64,000 bases of DNA from Nitratidesulfovibrio termitidis HI1 (GCF_000504305.1 NZ_KI632512.1:838388-902387); one strand, 5' to 3'. Shown: positions 18,156 to 28,055, counted from the stretch's first letter. Translations and numbers: made by a program. The notes: generated from the letters alone by a model not told the origin.

Positions 18156-18672
18156 AGGCGCTCGTTACCCCGCTGTACTTGTCAACTGGAGATACTGGCT
18201 TTGTTCCAAGCGAACAGTACCGGCCCCCTTGCCCCTACCAACGCGCCTTTTCATGATGCGGAGCAGGAGACCGCTCGGTTCAGGAAGCAGGTGCCCCATT
18301 GACCGCCCCCAGTGGCAATGGCCCAGAACGCGCGCGGGCCTAGGTGTCCACACCCCGCGAGGGGCAACAACACCCACTACGGCGGTAGCCAAGCTTCCGC
18401 ACCAGCATCCCGCAACGGCATGCTGTTGGCCGGACGAGTGCGGGCAATTCTCCACCTCCATTGCCCATGCCCGCATGTAATCCCGGACAAACAGCCGACG
18501 ACATGGCGCCCGGATGCTCCGGGCCCTGGGCATTTGCGCACCACCGAACTCACCGTCTCTACAAAGACAGAAAATTGCAAGATTATCCGTACGATTACCA
18601 TCGCCACGCCCACAACCGGCCCTGTAGCCCACCCTTTAACCAACACGCATCATTCGCCCGACAGGAGGGAGC
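18156..18672. other. Gap of about 500 bases
   Basis: Overlapping short open frames on both strands are proline/histidine/arginine-rich and not protein-like. No hairpin or repeat stands out. AGGAGGG at the right end is the ribosome site of the next gene. Confidence 0.4.
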
Positions 18673-19014
18673 ATGAGTGAAAAACCGTCTGGGGAAACGG
18701 TGACCATCCGCGAACTTGCCGCCATGGTGGGCATCAGCCCCCGGGCCATCGCCAACCGTATCAACCGAGGCACGCTCACGCCCAGTGGCAAACAAAACGG
18801 CGTCTACATCTTCGACATCGACCTTGCCGCGAAGGTCGCCGAGGAAGGGCGGAGGTCTGGCGGACGCCCCAAGGGCTCGCGAAACATCAGGACCGCTACG
18901 TATCCGGACTGTCAAAAATGCGGGAGCAAAATGCGTCGGCACGGCTTTACTGCCGGGCGGCGCCGCTATCGTTGCCCCGCATGCGGAAAATCTCAAACGA
19001 TCAACAGTCGCTAA
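18673..19014 (+). CDS. HTH plus zinc-ribbon DNA-binding protein
   Basis: A 113-residue protein with two parts. Residues 8-50 form a MerR/excisionase-like helix-turn-helix (VTIRELAAMVGISPRAIANRINRG...). After a basic GGRPKGSRN linker, residues ~77-110 form a four-Cys zinc ribbon (CQKCGSKMRRHG...RYRCPACGKS) like those of InsA/IS1 transposases. AGGAGGG precedes the ATG. This combination fits a regulator or remnant transposition-type DNA-binding protein. It is the last gene before the cas operon, 369 bases upstream, so a role in its control is possible but only inferred from place. Confidence 0.7.
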   Translation: MSEKPSGETVTIRELAAMVGISPRAIANRINRGTLTPSGKQNGVYIFDIDLAAKVAEEGRRSGGRPKGSRNIRTATYPDCQKCGSKMRRHGFTAGRRRYRCPACGKSQTINSR

Positions 19015-19383
19015 GGCTGTGTTCGATCACAAGGATGGGGTATGGTCACTGCGGCAGACGCTGTTTGAGGATACAGCACCACAATCAGGCTATATCAAAG
19101 TGTGAGCGCACACCGGAGCACTCACCTCTTCCATGAAACGCTGCCGAAAAACTATAGCCATGAACCAAGAGCGGCAATACATCGGCTCGCCGCCTCATGA
19201 AGACTACTAAATTTTCAGACAGTTTCTGTGAATACATACTGCCGCGAAGACTGCTTTTGAAACAGATATCGCCAAGGCGTCAAACTCGAAAATACGTGTC
19301 CTTCGCGCTTTCTCATGTCTGGGTTTTCCTGTTACAGGTCGGCCTAGATAAATATTGTCAGCTTTTAAAAGAGGGACAAAGGC
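19015..19383. promoter_or_regulatory. Upstream region of the cas operon
   Basis: A relatively AT-rich gap of 369 bases with no gene. TAGATAAATATT at about 19345 is -10-like, but no convincing -35 box is set at the right distance. GAGGG lies 8 bases before the cas3 ATG. The cas promoter is expected here. Confidence 0.4.
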
Positions 19384-22032
19384 ATGAGTATTGCGCATCC
19401 ATCGCTACACGTTGCAAAGCATACGAATTCGGGCGAAGAATCAATTTACCACCCTCTTCTCGCTCACTGTGCTGATGTCAGTGCCGTTGCCGAGTGCATC
19501 CTTACCGCAACGACCTTGGGCAACCGCCTGGCGCAGGGGGCTCAACAACCGCTGTGCTCCGGACAAATCCAACGACTGGCGGCCATTGCGACATTGCACG
19601 ATCTTGGCAAGTATGCGCCCTGTTTCCAGACCAAAATCCGACAGCTAGGCAAAGGATGCGGGCACATCGAGGTGTTGAACGGCCTGTTCCGCCTTGAGAA
19701 GGCCGTAACCAGGCTGTCAGCCCTCATGCCGTGGCTCACGCAGTGGGACACGTCGGGCGGCATGACCGTGGGGCGGCTGCTCGACGCCGCATTTTCGCAC
19801 CACGGCACCCCACGCGGCTTCGTGTTCAGCAGGCAAAGCGCTTCGGACGGTTGGGAACAGCAGTGGACGACTGCCCACGGGGGCGCTTTCGATGGCATCA
19901 CTGCTCTAGCCAACGCCCTCCCTGGCTGGTTTCCCAAGGCCTTTGCGCCAGACACGCCGCCCTTGCCCGATACACCAAGCCTGACGCACCTCTTTGCCGG
20001 ACTGGTGATGCTGGCCGACTGGCTTGGATCAGACACGCGCTTCTTTCCGTATTGCGGTCACGGTGGCCGCCCCGGCCCGGATAACGATCCCATGCCATAC
20101 GCCCGGCAGGCTGCCGCCAGAGCCCTGCGCGACACCGGGCTGGACGTCTCTGCCTTGCAGGCTCAACACCTTCCGGCTTTTGAGCGACAGTTCCCGTTCC
20201 CCCCGCGCGGGATGCAGCGGGATATCGAAGATATTCCCCTGCTCCACGAGGGCAGTCTTACCATCCTTGAAGCCGAGACCGGCTCAGGCAAGACCGAAGC
20301 GGCATTCCGCCTCTTCAGCCGTCTCTTTCACGCGGGCTTGGTCGATTCTCTTTACTTCGCCTGCCCACTGCGCTTTGCGGCCACACAACTACATGGACGC
20401 GCAGTTTCGTGCATGGCCCGCACGTACGACACACCGCCCCCGGTCGTGCTGGCCGTGCCCGGATACCTGCGCGTAGACAAAGCCGAGGGATACCGCCTTC
20501 CCGATTTTCGCGTGCAGTGGAATGAAGTTGGCGAGTGGACGACTGCCAACAGAGGCTGGGCATGTGAGCATCCCAAACGCTACCTGTGCGCCCCTGTGGC
20601 TGTTGGCACCATTGACCAGTGCCTGCTGGCAGGCATGCGGGTGGGACATGCCCATTTGCGCGCCATTGGCTTGGCGCGTTCGCTTCTGGTCGTGGACGAG
20701 GTGCACGCCAGCGATGCCTACATGACCACGCTCACCTGCAACCTTTTGCGCTTCCTGCAAAAAGTCGGTGGACACGTACTGCTCATGTCCGCAACCTTGG
20801 GCGGGGCGGCGCGCCAACACTACCTTGATGTCTGGGAGCACGGGGCAAGGTGGCCGAACATCGCTCCTGCCTTCGACGCATGCCTTGCCGCTCCGTACCC
20901 CACGCTGTGGAGCGGTCGAAAGACACCCACAGCAAGCGACGACAGGTCAGGTCCGCCTCGACCAGATGCGGGGCGTCGCATTTTCCCCAAAATTCTCCCC
21001 CTGGGAAATGATGCCGAACTCGCGGCCAAGGCGGCCATGCTGGCCAGGGCGGGTGCCTGCGTGCTCATCGTGCGCAACAAGGTAGCGACGGCGGTCGAAA
21101 CCTGCCGCGCTGTGGAGGAACAACTCGCTGACGCCCGGCATCTGCTCTTCCGGGTCAACGATGTCGCCACGCTGCACCACGGACGCTTCGGAACTGAGGA
21201 CAGAAGGCTGCTGGATACGACCGTGGAAGACCGTTTCGGCAAAGCGGGCAGCCGCCACCCCGGCGTGCTGGTGGCCACGCAAACGCTGGAACAGTCTCTG
21301 GACGTGGATTTCGATGTGCTCTTCACCGACTTGTGCCCCATGGATGTACTGTTGCAGCGCATTGGCCGCCTGCACCGCCACAGCCGTAACGAAGACGCCC
21401 GACCCGCAGAATGCCGGGAGGCCGTATGTCACGTCATCTCCCCCGAAGGCGGTAAAACAGACACCCTTCTCACCCCCACAGTTCAACGTATGCTCAATGC
21501 CGGAATTGAACGTGCCTACCCCGACCTGCGCTGCCTCAAGCTGACTCTCGACTTGTTGCACAAGGCCGCGCACGATACGCAGCCGTGGTGCATCCCGCAC
21601 GACAACCGGCTGCTGGTGGAATCCGCCACGCACCCGGACAGACTGCGCGCTTGTCACGCCCTTGCCCCGGAATGGGAGGCTCACGGCGTGCGTATTGAGG
21701 GGGTTCTTACCGCGCAGACCCAACAGGGGATATTCAGCCTCGTGGAGTGGGACAAGCACTTCGGCCCGGATAGCGCCGCACCGGCAAACGAGGAAGAGCG
21801 GATGTTCACCCGCCTCGGACTGAACGACCGACTTGCCGTGTTTTCCGATGCCCAGCCCGGCCCCTTCGGACACCCCGTGCGTCAGGTAAAAATTCCCGGT
21901 TGGCTGGCATCCGGCGCAGCCCCGGATGAAATTCCCACCAACATCGAGGCCCGGGACGAAACACTCCGCTTCAATTTCGCCAGCAACCGATTCCGCTATG
22001 ACCGGCATGGCCTGCACAAGGAGGAACGATGA
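19384..22032 (+). CDS. cas3: CRISPR-associated nuclease-helicase Cas3 (type I-E)
   Basis: An 882-residue protein with an N-terminal HD nuclease (YHPLLAHCADV near residues 22-32, LHDLGKYAP with the HD doublet near 72-73, and a later H-rich FSHHGTPRG) and a superfamily 2 helicase. The helicase shows Walker A ETGSGKTEAAF (about 295-305), DEVH box near 437-440 and SATLGG (motif III). It is recruited to Cascade-bound targets, unwinds and degrades the non-target strand. It is the first gene of a tightly packed operon; its stop overlaps the cse1 start (ATGA). All key residues appear intact. Confidence 0.96.
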   Translation: MSIAHPSLHVAKHTNSGEESIYHPLLAHCADVSAVAECILTATTLGNRLAQGAQQPLCSGQIQRLAAIATLHDLGKYAPCFQTKIRQLGKGCGHIEVLNGLFRLEKAVTRLSALMPWLTQWDTSGGMTVGRLLDAAFSHHGTPRGFVFSRQSASDGWEQQWTTAHGGAFDGITALANALPGWFPKAFAPDTPPLPDTPSLTHLFAGLVMLADWLGSDTRFFPYCGHGGRPGPDNDPMPYARQAAARALRDTGLDVSALQAQHLPAFERQFPFPPRGMQRDIEDIPLLHEGSLTILEAETGSGKTEAAFRLFSRLFHAGLVDSLYFACPLRFAATQLHGRAVSCMARTYDTPPPVVLAVPGYLRVDKAEGYRLPDFRVQWNEVGEWTTANRGWACEHPKRYLCAPVAVGTIDQCLLAGMRVGHAHLRAIGLARSLLVVDEVHASDAYMTTLTCNLLRFLQKVGGHVLLMSATLGGAARQHYLDVWEHGARWPNIAPAFDACLAAPYPTLWSGRKTPTASDDRSGPPRPDAGRRIFPKILPLGNDAELAAKAAMLARAGACVLIVRNKVATAVETCRAVEEQLADARHLLFRVNDVATLHHGRFGTEDRRLLDTTVEDRFGKAGSRHPGVLVATQTLEQSLDVDFDVLFTDLCPMDVLLQRIGRLHRHSRNEDARPAECREAVCHVISPEGGKTDTLLTPTVQRMLNAGIERAYPDLRCLKLTLDLLHKAAHDTQPWCIPHDNRLLVESATHPDRLRACHALAPEWEAHGVRIEGVLTAQTQQGIFSLVEWDKHFGPDSAAPANEEERMFTRLGLNDRLAVFSDAQPGPFGHPVRQVKIPGWLASGAAPDEIPTNIEARDETLRFNFASNRFRYDRHGLHKEER

Positions 22033-23627
22033 CCGGAAACCTGCTTACCGAAGCCATAATCAGTGTTTTCACCACCGATGGCACATCGGTGCGCCTGACC
22101 CTGCCGGGCGTACTGGCGGCACTGCAACGAGACGAGGTGGGCAGCTTCGCGGCTGTGCAACCGCATCAGGCCCACCCCTGGCATGCATTTCTGGTGCAAC
22201 TGGGAGCCATGGCACTTGAGGGAGAAGAACTGCCACTTGCAACTCCGGGCCGCGCCGACTTACCCGGCCCGGATACGGAAGCAGCATGGGCCGCGCGCCT
22301 CCGGCGGCTGACGCCGGATCACCCCGACGATGCCCCCTGGACCCTTGCGGTGGACGACCTCGCCAAGCCCGCCTTCCTTCAGCCCCCGGTACCGGAAGAC
22401 ACCTGGGGGAAAACCACAAAAATTGACTATTTCCCCGATGACTTGGACATCTTAATTTCAACAAAAAACCATCAGATAAAAAGCGGCAAGGCGTCAAAAG
22501 CCACTCTCGAACATTGGATGTTTGCCCTGTTGAGCCTACAGACTATGGCAGGATACTCCGGCCCGACATGGAACGGGATATCAAAAATGTTCACCGGCAC
22601 CGGAGCTCGACCGGGGGTACACATACTCTCTAGGTCAACCCTTGGCGGGCAATGGGCGCGGGATGTTCGAATCGTTCTCGACAATCCGGACAACTTCAGG
22701 AAGCACGGATTACCCTTTGACCCAGTACACGGCTTGAAACTTCTGTGGGTTGCCCCCTGGGACGGCAAGAAGAGCCTTGAATTGCGCGAATTGCATCCGC
22801 TGTTCATCGAAATCTGTCGTCGTATTCGCCTTCACCACAACGCCTATGGGACATTGAGTTCCAAAAGTATTGGAACAGAGCAAGTACTCCGTATCCAGGC
22901 AAAAGAACAAAACGGTGACATGGCCGACCCCTGGACGCCTGTCCTCAAGTCAAACCACTCGGCGTTCAATCGCACTCCGGGATATCGCGCAGTGCAGGCC
23001 GTGCTCTTTCCAGCGGACACGAACAAGGAACAATACGCACCTGCGTTGTTGCAGATGCGCCACCCGCCCGATGAAGGGCACGACCTCGCTGTGCGATTCC
23101 GTATACTCATTCGTGGACAAGGCAAGACAGAAGGCTTCCATGAACGTACCATCCCCATTCCCAAGGCTGCCGAGGTCTTCGCCTTCGGGCCCAGAACGCC
23201 GGACGCGGCGCGTCTGTGCCAGGCAATGGTCGAGCTTGCTTCTACGGCTCAGAACAAAGTGCTCAAGCCTGCCCTGCTCCGCTTCATGCAAGCCGCGCGC
23301 GAACGCATAGAATTCAAACAACCGGAAACCGCCGCCTGGGCAGAGACGTGGACCAGGCGCCTGGATCAGGAGGTTGACCTGCACTTCTTCCCCACTCTGT
23401 GGGAATGTCTGCCCCTGCTGAAAGAAGGCGAAGATGCGGTGGTCCAAGCCCCCTGGCGCGAGAGACTGCGAACACTCGCAATGACCGTCTTCACGGAGGC
23501 GACACAAGCCTTGCCCGTGCCGCTGACAATGCGGCCACGCGCGGTGGCACTTGCTGAAGAGCAGTTCCAGCGAGCAGTTCGCGAACATCTCGCTCCTAAA
23601 AGGATCAAGGAGGACGTCAGGTCATGA
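22029..23627 (+). CDS. casA: Cascade large subunit Cse1/CasA (Cas8e)
   Basis: A 532-residue Cse1-family protein, the subunit that recognises the PAM and recruits Cas3. It has the family-like N-terminal ...RADLPGPDTEAAWAARLRRLTPDHPDDAPW region, FLQPPVPED near residue 117, and a helical C-terminal bundle. Its placing between cas3 and cse2, with four-base overlaps on both sides, supports the call. The length is typical of the family. Confidence 0.93.
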   Translation: MTGNLLTEAIISVFTTDGTSVRLTLPGVLAALQRDEVGSFAAVQPHQAHPWHAFLVQLGAMALEGEELPLATPGRADLPGPDTEAAWAARLRRLTPDHPDDAPWTLAVDDLAKPAFLQPPVPEDTWGKTTKIDYFPDDLDILISTKNHQIKSGKASKATLEHWMFALLSLQTMAGYSGPTWNGISKMFTGTGARPGVHILSRSTLGGQWARDVRIVLDNPDNFRKHGLPFDPVHGLKLLWVAPWDGKKSLELRELHPLFIEICRRIRLHHNAYGTLSSKSIGTEQVLRIQAKEQNGDMADPWTPVLKSNHSAFNRTPGYRAVQAVLFPADTNKEQYAPALLQMRHPPDEGHDLAVRFRILIRGQGKTEGFHERTIPIPKAAEVFAFGPRTPDAARLCQAMVELASTAQNKVLKPALLRFMQAARERIEFKQPETAAWAETWTRRLDQEVDLHFFPTLWECLPLLKEGEDAVVQAPWRERLRTLAMTVFTEATQALPVPLTMRPRAVALAEEQFQRAVREHLAPKRIKEDVRS

Positions 23628-24136
23628 CGCACGAAACGACTACGGCCCCGGAAACATCCCCCCTGGCCCGGAGCGTTGCGTCCGTGGCTGCAACATTGTC
23701 CCACCCGAACTTTCCCAAAGGCGATCTTGCCGCGTTGCGACGCGGCGGTCCGTCCCTCGTCGCCACGCCCGGATTCTGGCGCGTGCTCCTGGACCGTGTG
23801 GATGAAGGACTGCGCGCCACTGACCAGGCAGAACGCGCATGGGCCGTCATATTCCAATCCATGTCCATCATGGCCCCGAACATCCACACCCCCAACCGCA
23901 CCCTTGGCGCGGTGCTGGCGGACATGAGCAAAAGCCTGGAACACAGGTTTCTGCGGTTACTGCGCTGTCGGGGAGAGCAGTTGGAGGACCAGATACGACT
24001 GATGGCCCGCCTGCTTGCCTCAAACGGCACTTCCGTGGACTGGGTTTCTCTGGCCGGGCTGTTGCTGCCCGGAAATGATGACGCCAAAGACCGCACCATG
24101 CACCGACTTGCCCGCGACTATTACGGAAAGAAATAG
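23624..24136 (+). CDS. casB: Cascade small subunit Cse2/CasB
   Basis: A 170-residue helical protein, MTHETTTAPETSPLARSVASVAATLSHP..., containing GDLAALRRGGP, the Cse2 hallmark for contacting the crRNA/target R-loop, and a C-terminal LARDYYGKK. Two copies sit in the belly of Cascade and stabilise the R-loop. It overlaps the cse1 stop by four bases. Confidence 0.92.
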   Translation: MTHETTTAPETSPLARSVASVAATLSHPNFPKGDLAALRRGGPSLVATPGFWRVLLDRVDEGLRATDQAERAWAVIFQSMSIMAPNIHTPNRTLGAVLADMSKSLEHRFLRLLRCRGEQLEDQIRLMARLLASNGTSVDWVSLAGLLLPGNDDAKDRTMHRLARDYYGKK

Positions 24137-24184
24137 AACGGTTCGTACCCCCCCATGACAACGCGAATGCAAAGGAGGACAATC

Positions 24185-25399
24185 ATGCCCCTTCCCCGCT
24201 TCATTCAGATATCGACCCTGACCAGCTACCCCGCAGCCCTGCTTAACCGGGACGATTCCGGACTGGCCAAGCGCATTCCCTTTGGCGGTACCGTGCGTAC
24301 GCGGATCAGTTCCCAATGCCTCAAGCGACATTGGCGGCTGGCCGATGGCGAACACAGCCTGCGAAATGTTTCCCCGGAGCTAGGGCTGGCGATCCGTTCG
24401 CGCGCCTTGTTCAGGCTGCGTTTGCAGGAACCGCTTGTCGGCGATGGCGTTCCTGAAAAGGTTGCGGAAACCGTCTTGAGCGCCTTTGCCAAAAGCCTCT
24501 ATGAGGGCAAGGACAAAGATGGAACAGACGACAAGGACGGCAAGAGCAAGGACGACGCCAAGAGTCCGCTGGACCGCAGCGAACTTGTGGTGCTTGGCGA
24601 ACCTGAGATCGCCTTTCTCCTGCGTGAGGCACGCGGAATTTGCGCCCAGGCCGGGGGCGACCCCAAGAAGGCAGCCACGCTGGCCAAGGACTACCTGAAG
24701 ACGCAAAAGGATAATTTTCGGGCCATCACCTGCGGCGCGGGCGTGGACGGCGCCATGTTCGGTCGGTTCATCAGCGGTGATCCCGGCGCGCGCGTTTCGG
24801 CGGCGGTGCATGTGGCCCATGCCTTTACCGTGCATCAGGAATCCTCGGAAACCGACTACTTCACCGCCGTGGACGATCTGCTGACGCGAGAGGCGGGGGG
24901 CAGCGGGCACCTGGGTGCAACAGAACTGACCAGCGGCCTGTACTATTCCTACGCCGTAATCGACGTGCCACTGCTGGTTTCCAACCTGACCGGATGCCGC
25001 CCCGAAGACTGGCTCGACCAGGATCGGACCCTTGCGGGCAAGGTTGCGGCTAACCTCGTGCATCTTATGGCTACGGTCACTCCCGGCGCCAAGCTGGGCT
25101 CCACCGCGCCCTACGACTATGCGGCCCTTGTGCTGGCAGAGGCGGGCGAGCGGCAGCCCCGTACGCTGGCCAACGCATTTCTTGATCCCGTCCGGCTCGG
25201 CACCCCTGACCTGATGGGCCGCACAGTCGCTTCTCTGGCCAACTACGTTGGTGATGTGGACGCCATGTACGGACCCGGCGAGATGCGCTGGCTTGCCAGT
25301 CGGCTGCCCGGCGTTCAGGTACCCGGTGCCGTGCGCACGCCCTTGCCTGAACTGGCGCAGGCCCTGTTGCAGGCCGTGGCCACGGCGGGGAGGTCGTAA
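24185..25399 (+). CDS. casC: Cascade backbone Cas7e (Cse4/CasC)
   Basis: A 404-residue Cas7-family protein beginning MPLPRFIQISTLTSYPAALLNRDDSGLAKRIPFGG, a conserved N-terminus of Cse4 proteins, followed by RTRISSQCLKRHWR (crRNA binding). Six copies coat the crRNA spacer. The start at 24185 has AAGGAGG upstream, preferred over an in-frame ATG ten codons earlier. The charged insert EGKDKDGTDDKDGKSKDDAK (about residues 110-130) makes it longer than the E. coli protein. It ends on the cas5e start (TAATG). Confidence 0.94.
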   Translation: MPLPRFIQISTLTSYPAALLNRDDSGLAKRIPFGGTVRTRISSQCLKRHWRLADGEHSLRNVSPELGLAIRSRALFRLRLQEPLVGDGVPEKVAETVLSAFAKSLYEGKDKDGTDDKDGKSKDDAKSPLDRSELVVLGEPEIAFLLREARGICAQAGGDPKKAATLAKDYLKTQKDNFRAITCGAGVDGAMFGRFISGDPGARVSAAVHVAHAFTVHQESSETDYFTAVDDLLTREAGGSGHLGATELTSGLYYSYAVIDVPLLVSNLTGCRPEDWLDQDRTLAGKVAANLVHLMATVTPGAKLGSTAPYDYAALVLAEAGERQPRTLANAFLDPVRLGTPDLMGRTVASLANYVGDVDAMYGPGEMRWLASRLPGVQVPGAVRTPLPELAQALLQAVATAGRS

Positions 25400-26154
25400 T
25401 GCGCTTCCTCGTTCTGCGCCTGGAGGGGCCGCTTATGTCCTTTGGCGACGCAGCCGTGGACGAATTGCGCCGTACTCGGGAATTACCGGGCCTATCCATG
25501 CTCACGGGACTTGCAGCCAATGCCCTGGGGTTGCGTTTTACTGACGATTACAAGTTGGAACGCCTGCAAACGAGGCTGGTTTATGGTGCGCGACTCGATA
25601 GGAGTGGAAAATGCCTAGTAGACTACCATACGACTCAACTGGGCAAAAACGACAGCATGTGGCGCACCTCATACGGGCCAGACAAGAGAAAAAGCCAATT
25701 CAAAAGTGACACCCTGACCGCCGAAAGCAAACGCCATTACCGCGCCGACTCCCGTGTCTGCGTCGTTCTTTCTCTGGTTCCGGAGGACGAATCGCCAACT
25801 CTGGACGACTTGGCCGCCGCCTTTGCCAGGCCGTTCCGTCCGCTCTTTCTGGGCAGGGTGTGTTGCCCTCCTTCCGGCCCCTTGCATCGGGGCGAAGTCG
25901 TCGATGCTCCGGATGCATACGACGCTCTTGAACGCGCCGCACCAGGGGAACAAAGCGACCCCGCTCCGCTCACCGCGCTCTGGCCCGCTGATGGTCCGGG
26001 CGCACGCCGCCCGGTGGACATGGCCGCAGGCAGGATAGTGGAGCTCCATGATCTTCGCGACTGGCGCAACGATATGCATTCCGGCTCCCGATACGCGGTT
26101 TCGGGGCCGGTCCATCCATGCGGAGTGTTCGCCAAGGGGGAGGTACAATCATGA
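25399..26154 (+). CDS. casD: Cascade subunit Cas5e (CasD)
   Basis: A 251-residue RAMP protein starting MRFLVLRLEGPLMSFGDAAVDELRRTRELPGLSMLTGL, typical of Cas5e with its first beta strand and the glycine-containing turn. It caps the 5' handle of the crRNA. Start and stop overlap the neighbouring genes (TAATG and ATGA). Confidence 0.94.
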   Translation: MRFLVLRLEGPLMSFGDAAVDELRRTRELPGLSMLTGLAANALGLRFTDDYKLERLQTRLVYGARLDRSGKCLVDYHTTQLGKNDSMWRTSYGPDKRKSQFKSDTLTAESKRHYRADSRVCVVLSLVPEDESPTLDDLAAAFARPFRPLFLGRVCCPPSGPLHRGEVVDAPDAYDALERAAPGEQSDPAPLTALWPADGPGARRPVDMAAGRIVELHDLRDWRNDMHSGSRYAVSGPVHPCGVFAKGEVQS

Positions 26155-26894
26155 CACAAACAATGTCCGAGCCACTACGCATGATCCAACTCGCCATAGT
26201 CCCGGTTCGGCTCTATGCATGGGCGCGTCTTTCCGGAATGACACTCCGGGATCAGGGCTATCTGGTGCATGCGGCGTTGCGCAAGGCATTCGGAACGGCG
26301 GCCCCACAGCCTTTCGTGGTCCTTGAGCCAAGTCGTTCAGCGAGCGCCCCGGAATTGCTGACGGTACTGGGCTATGGCCGGGCGGATAAACACTTGCTTG
26401 CGCAACACATGGCCGAAGTGGCGCAACCGTTGTTGTCCGAGGCTCTGCCGGGCGATTACATGGCGCACAAGGACATGCCCCAGGCTTGGCCTTCCGGCAG
26501 CCGATTCGGATTCCGCGTGAGCTGCTGCCCCATCGTTCGAACTTCGGGCGGCGCTGAGAAGGATGTCTACCTTGCAGCAATGGAACGCGCCCAAGACGGG
26601 GAACAGCCCGACCGGGAAGCCGCATATACCGCGTGGCTGCGCCGCGAACTGGGCCGAGGCGATGCCGCTGAGCTACTGTCCGCCTCCATGCGGGCCTTTC
26701 GCCTGGTGCAGCCCATGCGCCGAAAGGAGCGAGGTGCCCCACCCAGCACCATCAGGACACGCCCGGAAACGGTGCTGGAAGGAACGCTGGCGGTCAGAGA
26801 CGGAGCAGGGTTTGCCGCCCTGCTGGAACGTGGTGTAGGCCGTCACCGGGCTTTCGGCTACGGCATGCTGCTGCTCTCGCCAAGCAAGGAGTAG
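26151..26894 (+). CDS. casE: crRNA-processing endoribonuclease Cas6e (Cse3/CasE)
   Basis: A 247-residue RAMP protein with the C-terminal glycine-rich loop GVGRHRAFGYGMLLL that binds the repeat hairpin. Catalytic His/Tyr candidates lie in the N-terminal half (RDQGYLVHAALRKAFG). It cuts within the CRISPR repeat and stays on the 3' hairpin. The start at 26151 overlaps the cas5e stop. Confidence 0.93.
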   Translation: MTQTMSEPLRMIQLAIVPVRLYAWARLSGMTLRDQGYLVHAALRKAFGTAAPQPFVVLEPSRSASAPELLTVLGYGRADKHLLAQHMAEVAQPLLSEALPGDYMAHKDMPQAWPSGSRFGFRVSCCPIVRTSGGAEKDVYLAAMERAQDGEQPDREAAYTAWLRRELGRGDAAELLSASMRAFRLVQPMRRKERGAPPSTIRTRPETVLEGTLAVRDGAGFAALLERGVGRHRAFGYGMLLLSPSKE

Positions 26895-26896
26895 TA

Positions 26897-27775
26897 ATGT
26901 TTGGGCGCCTGGGGCTTGAAACCGCTCGAATCCCGCATGCGGACCGCCATGGCTTGCTGTGGCTTGGCAGGGGGCAACTTACCGTGCAGGCGGGCACGCT
27001 GCGCTTCGCCACAGCGGGCTGCGAGGGGTTGGAGCCTGGGGAATACGACATTCCCTACCAGCAAGTGTCCTGCATACTGCTGGGGCCGGGATGCTCGATG
27101 ACACACGACGTCCTGCGACTGGCCGCACGCCATGGAACAATGCTGATGGCCGTGGGAGAAGACGGGGTGCGGTGTTATTCCGCGCCGCCGTTCGGTCCGG
27201 ACGAAAGCCGTCTTGCACGAAAGCAGGCCATTGCATGGGCCGACCCCGACGAGCGCATACGGATTGCCCGGCGTATGTATGCATGGAGGCTGGGGGAGGT
27301 TTTGCCCACGCGCGATGTTTCCGCACTGCGGGGCATAGAGGGAGCGCGCATGCGCGAAACATACAAGCTGACCGCCGCGCGCTACGGACTGAACTGGAAC
27401 GGGCGCCGTTATGATCGACAGAACCCGGAAGCAGCCGACCCACCGAACCAGGCACTGAACCATGCCGCATCAGCCGTCCAGGCGGCTGCCGAGATTGCTG
27501 TTGCGTCAACCGCAACCATCGCGCAACTCGGCTTCATCCACGAAGAATCCTCTCGCTCATTCGTTCTGGATATCGCGGATTTGTTCCGTGACAGTCTGAC
27601 GCTGCCCTGCGCTTTTGAGGCAGTAAAACTCTGGCGCAAACAACCAGATATCGCTCTTGAGCGGCACGTGCGACGACTGACCGGCAGCCGCATGCGCAAG
27701 ACGGGTACCATCCCGGCCATGATCGACCGCATCAAGGAGTTGTTCGATGCCGATGACCGTGGTGGTGACTCGTAA
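26897..27775 (+). CDS. cas1: CRISPR integrase Cas1 (type I-E)
   Basis: A 292-residue Cas1e. Its catalytic region shows GFIHEESSRSFVLDIADLFRDSLTLP near residues 213-238, holding the conserved His and Asp metal ligands; the third ligand (Glu) lies in the preceding EGARMRETYK stretch. With Cas2 it captures protospacers and inserts them at the leader end. It is two bases after the cas6e stop. Confidence 0.95.
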   Translation: MFGRLGLETARIPHADRHGLLWLGRGQLTVQAGTLRFATAGCEGLEPGEYDIPYQQVSCILLGPGCSMTHDVLRLAARHGTMLMAVGEDGVRCYSAPPFGPDESRLARKQAIAWADPDERIRIARRMYAWRLGEVLPTRDVSALRGIEGARMRETYKLTAARYGLNWNGRRYDRQNPEAADPPNQALNHAASAVQAAAEIAVASTATIAQLGFIHEESSRSFVLDIADLFRDSLTLPCAFEAVKLWRKQPDIALERHVRRLTGSRMRKTGTIPAMIDRIKELFDADDRGGDS

Positions 27776-28055
27776 CGTCCCTGATCGCTTCCGGGGCTTT
27801 CTGGCCTCTTGCCTTCTAGAGGTGTCGCCCGGAGTATACACCCACCCGCGCCTCTCGCGGGCTGTGCGCGAACGGGTGTGGACAGTGCTGGCAGGATGGT
27901 TCGCGGAGGTGGACGGAGCCTCCATCGTCATGGTTTATGCCGATGGGGGCGAAGACACCGGCCAGGCTATTCGTGTTCTCGGCGAGCCTCCGCGTGCGCT
28001 TGTAGACGCGGATGGTGTGATCCTGAGTCGAATGCCGCGGCTTGGCACCCCCTGA
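27747..28055 (+). CDS. cas2: Cas2 (type I-E, CasB-type architecture partner of Cas1)
   Basis: A 102-residue Cas2e: MPMTVVVTRNVPDRFRGFLASCLLEVSPGVYTHP is the typical I-E N-terminus, ending in ALVDADGVILSRM. It forms the dimer core of the Cas1-Cas2 integration complex. It overlaps cas1 by 29 bases and its stop lies only 44 bases before the first repeat. Confidence 0.95.
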   Translation: MPMTVVVTRNVPDRFRGFLASCLLEVSPGVYTHPRLSRAVRERVWTVLAGWFAEVDGASIVMVYADGGEDTGQAIRVLGEPPRALVDADGVILSRMPRLGTP

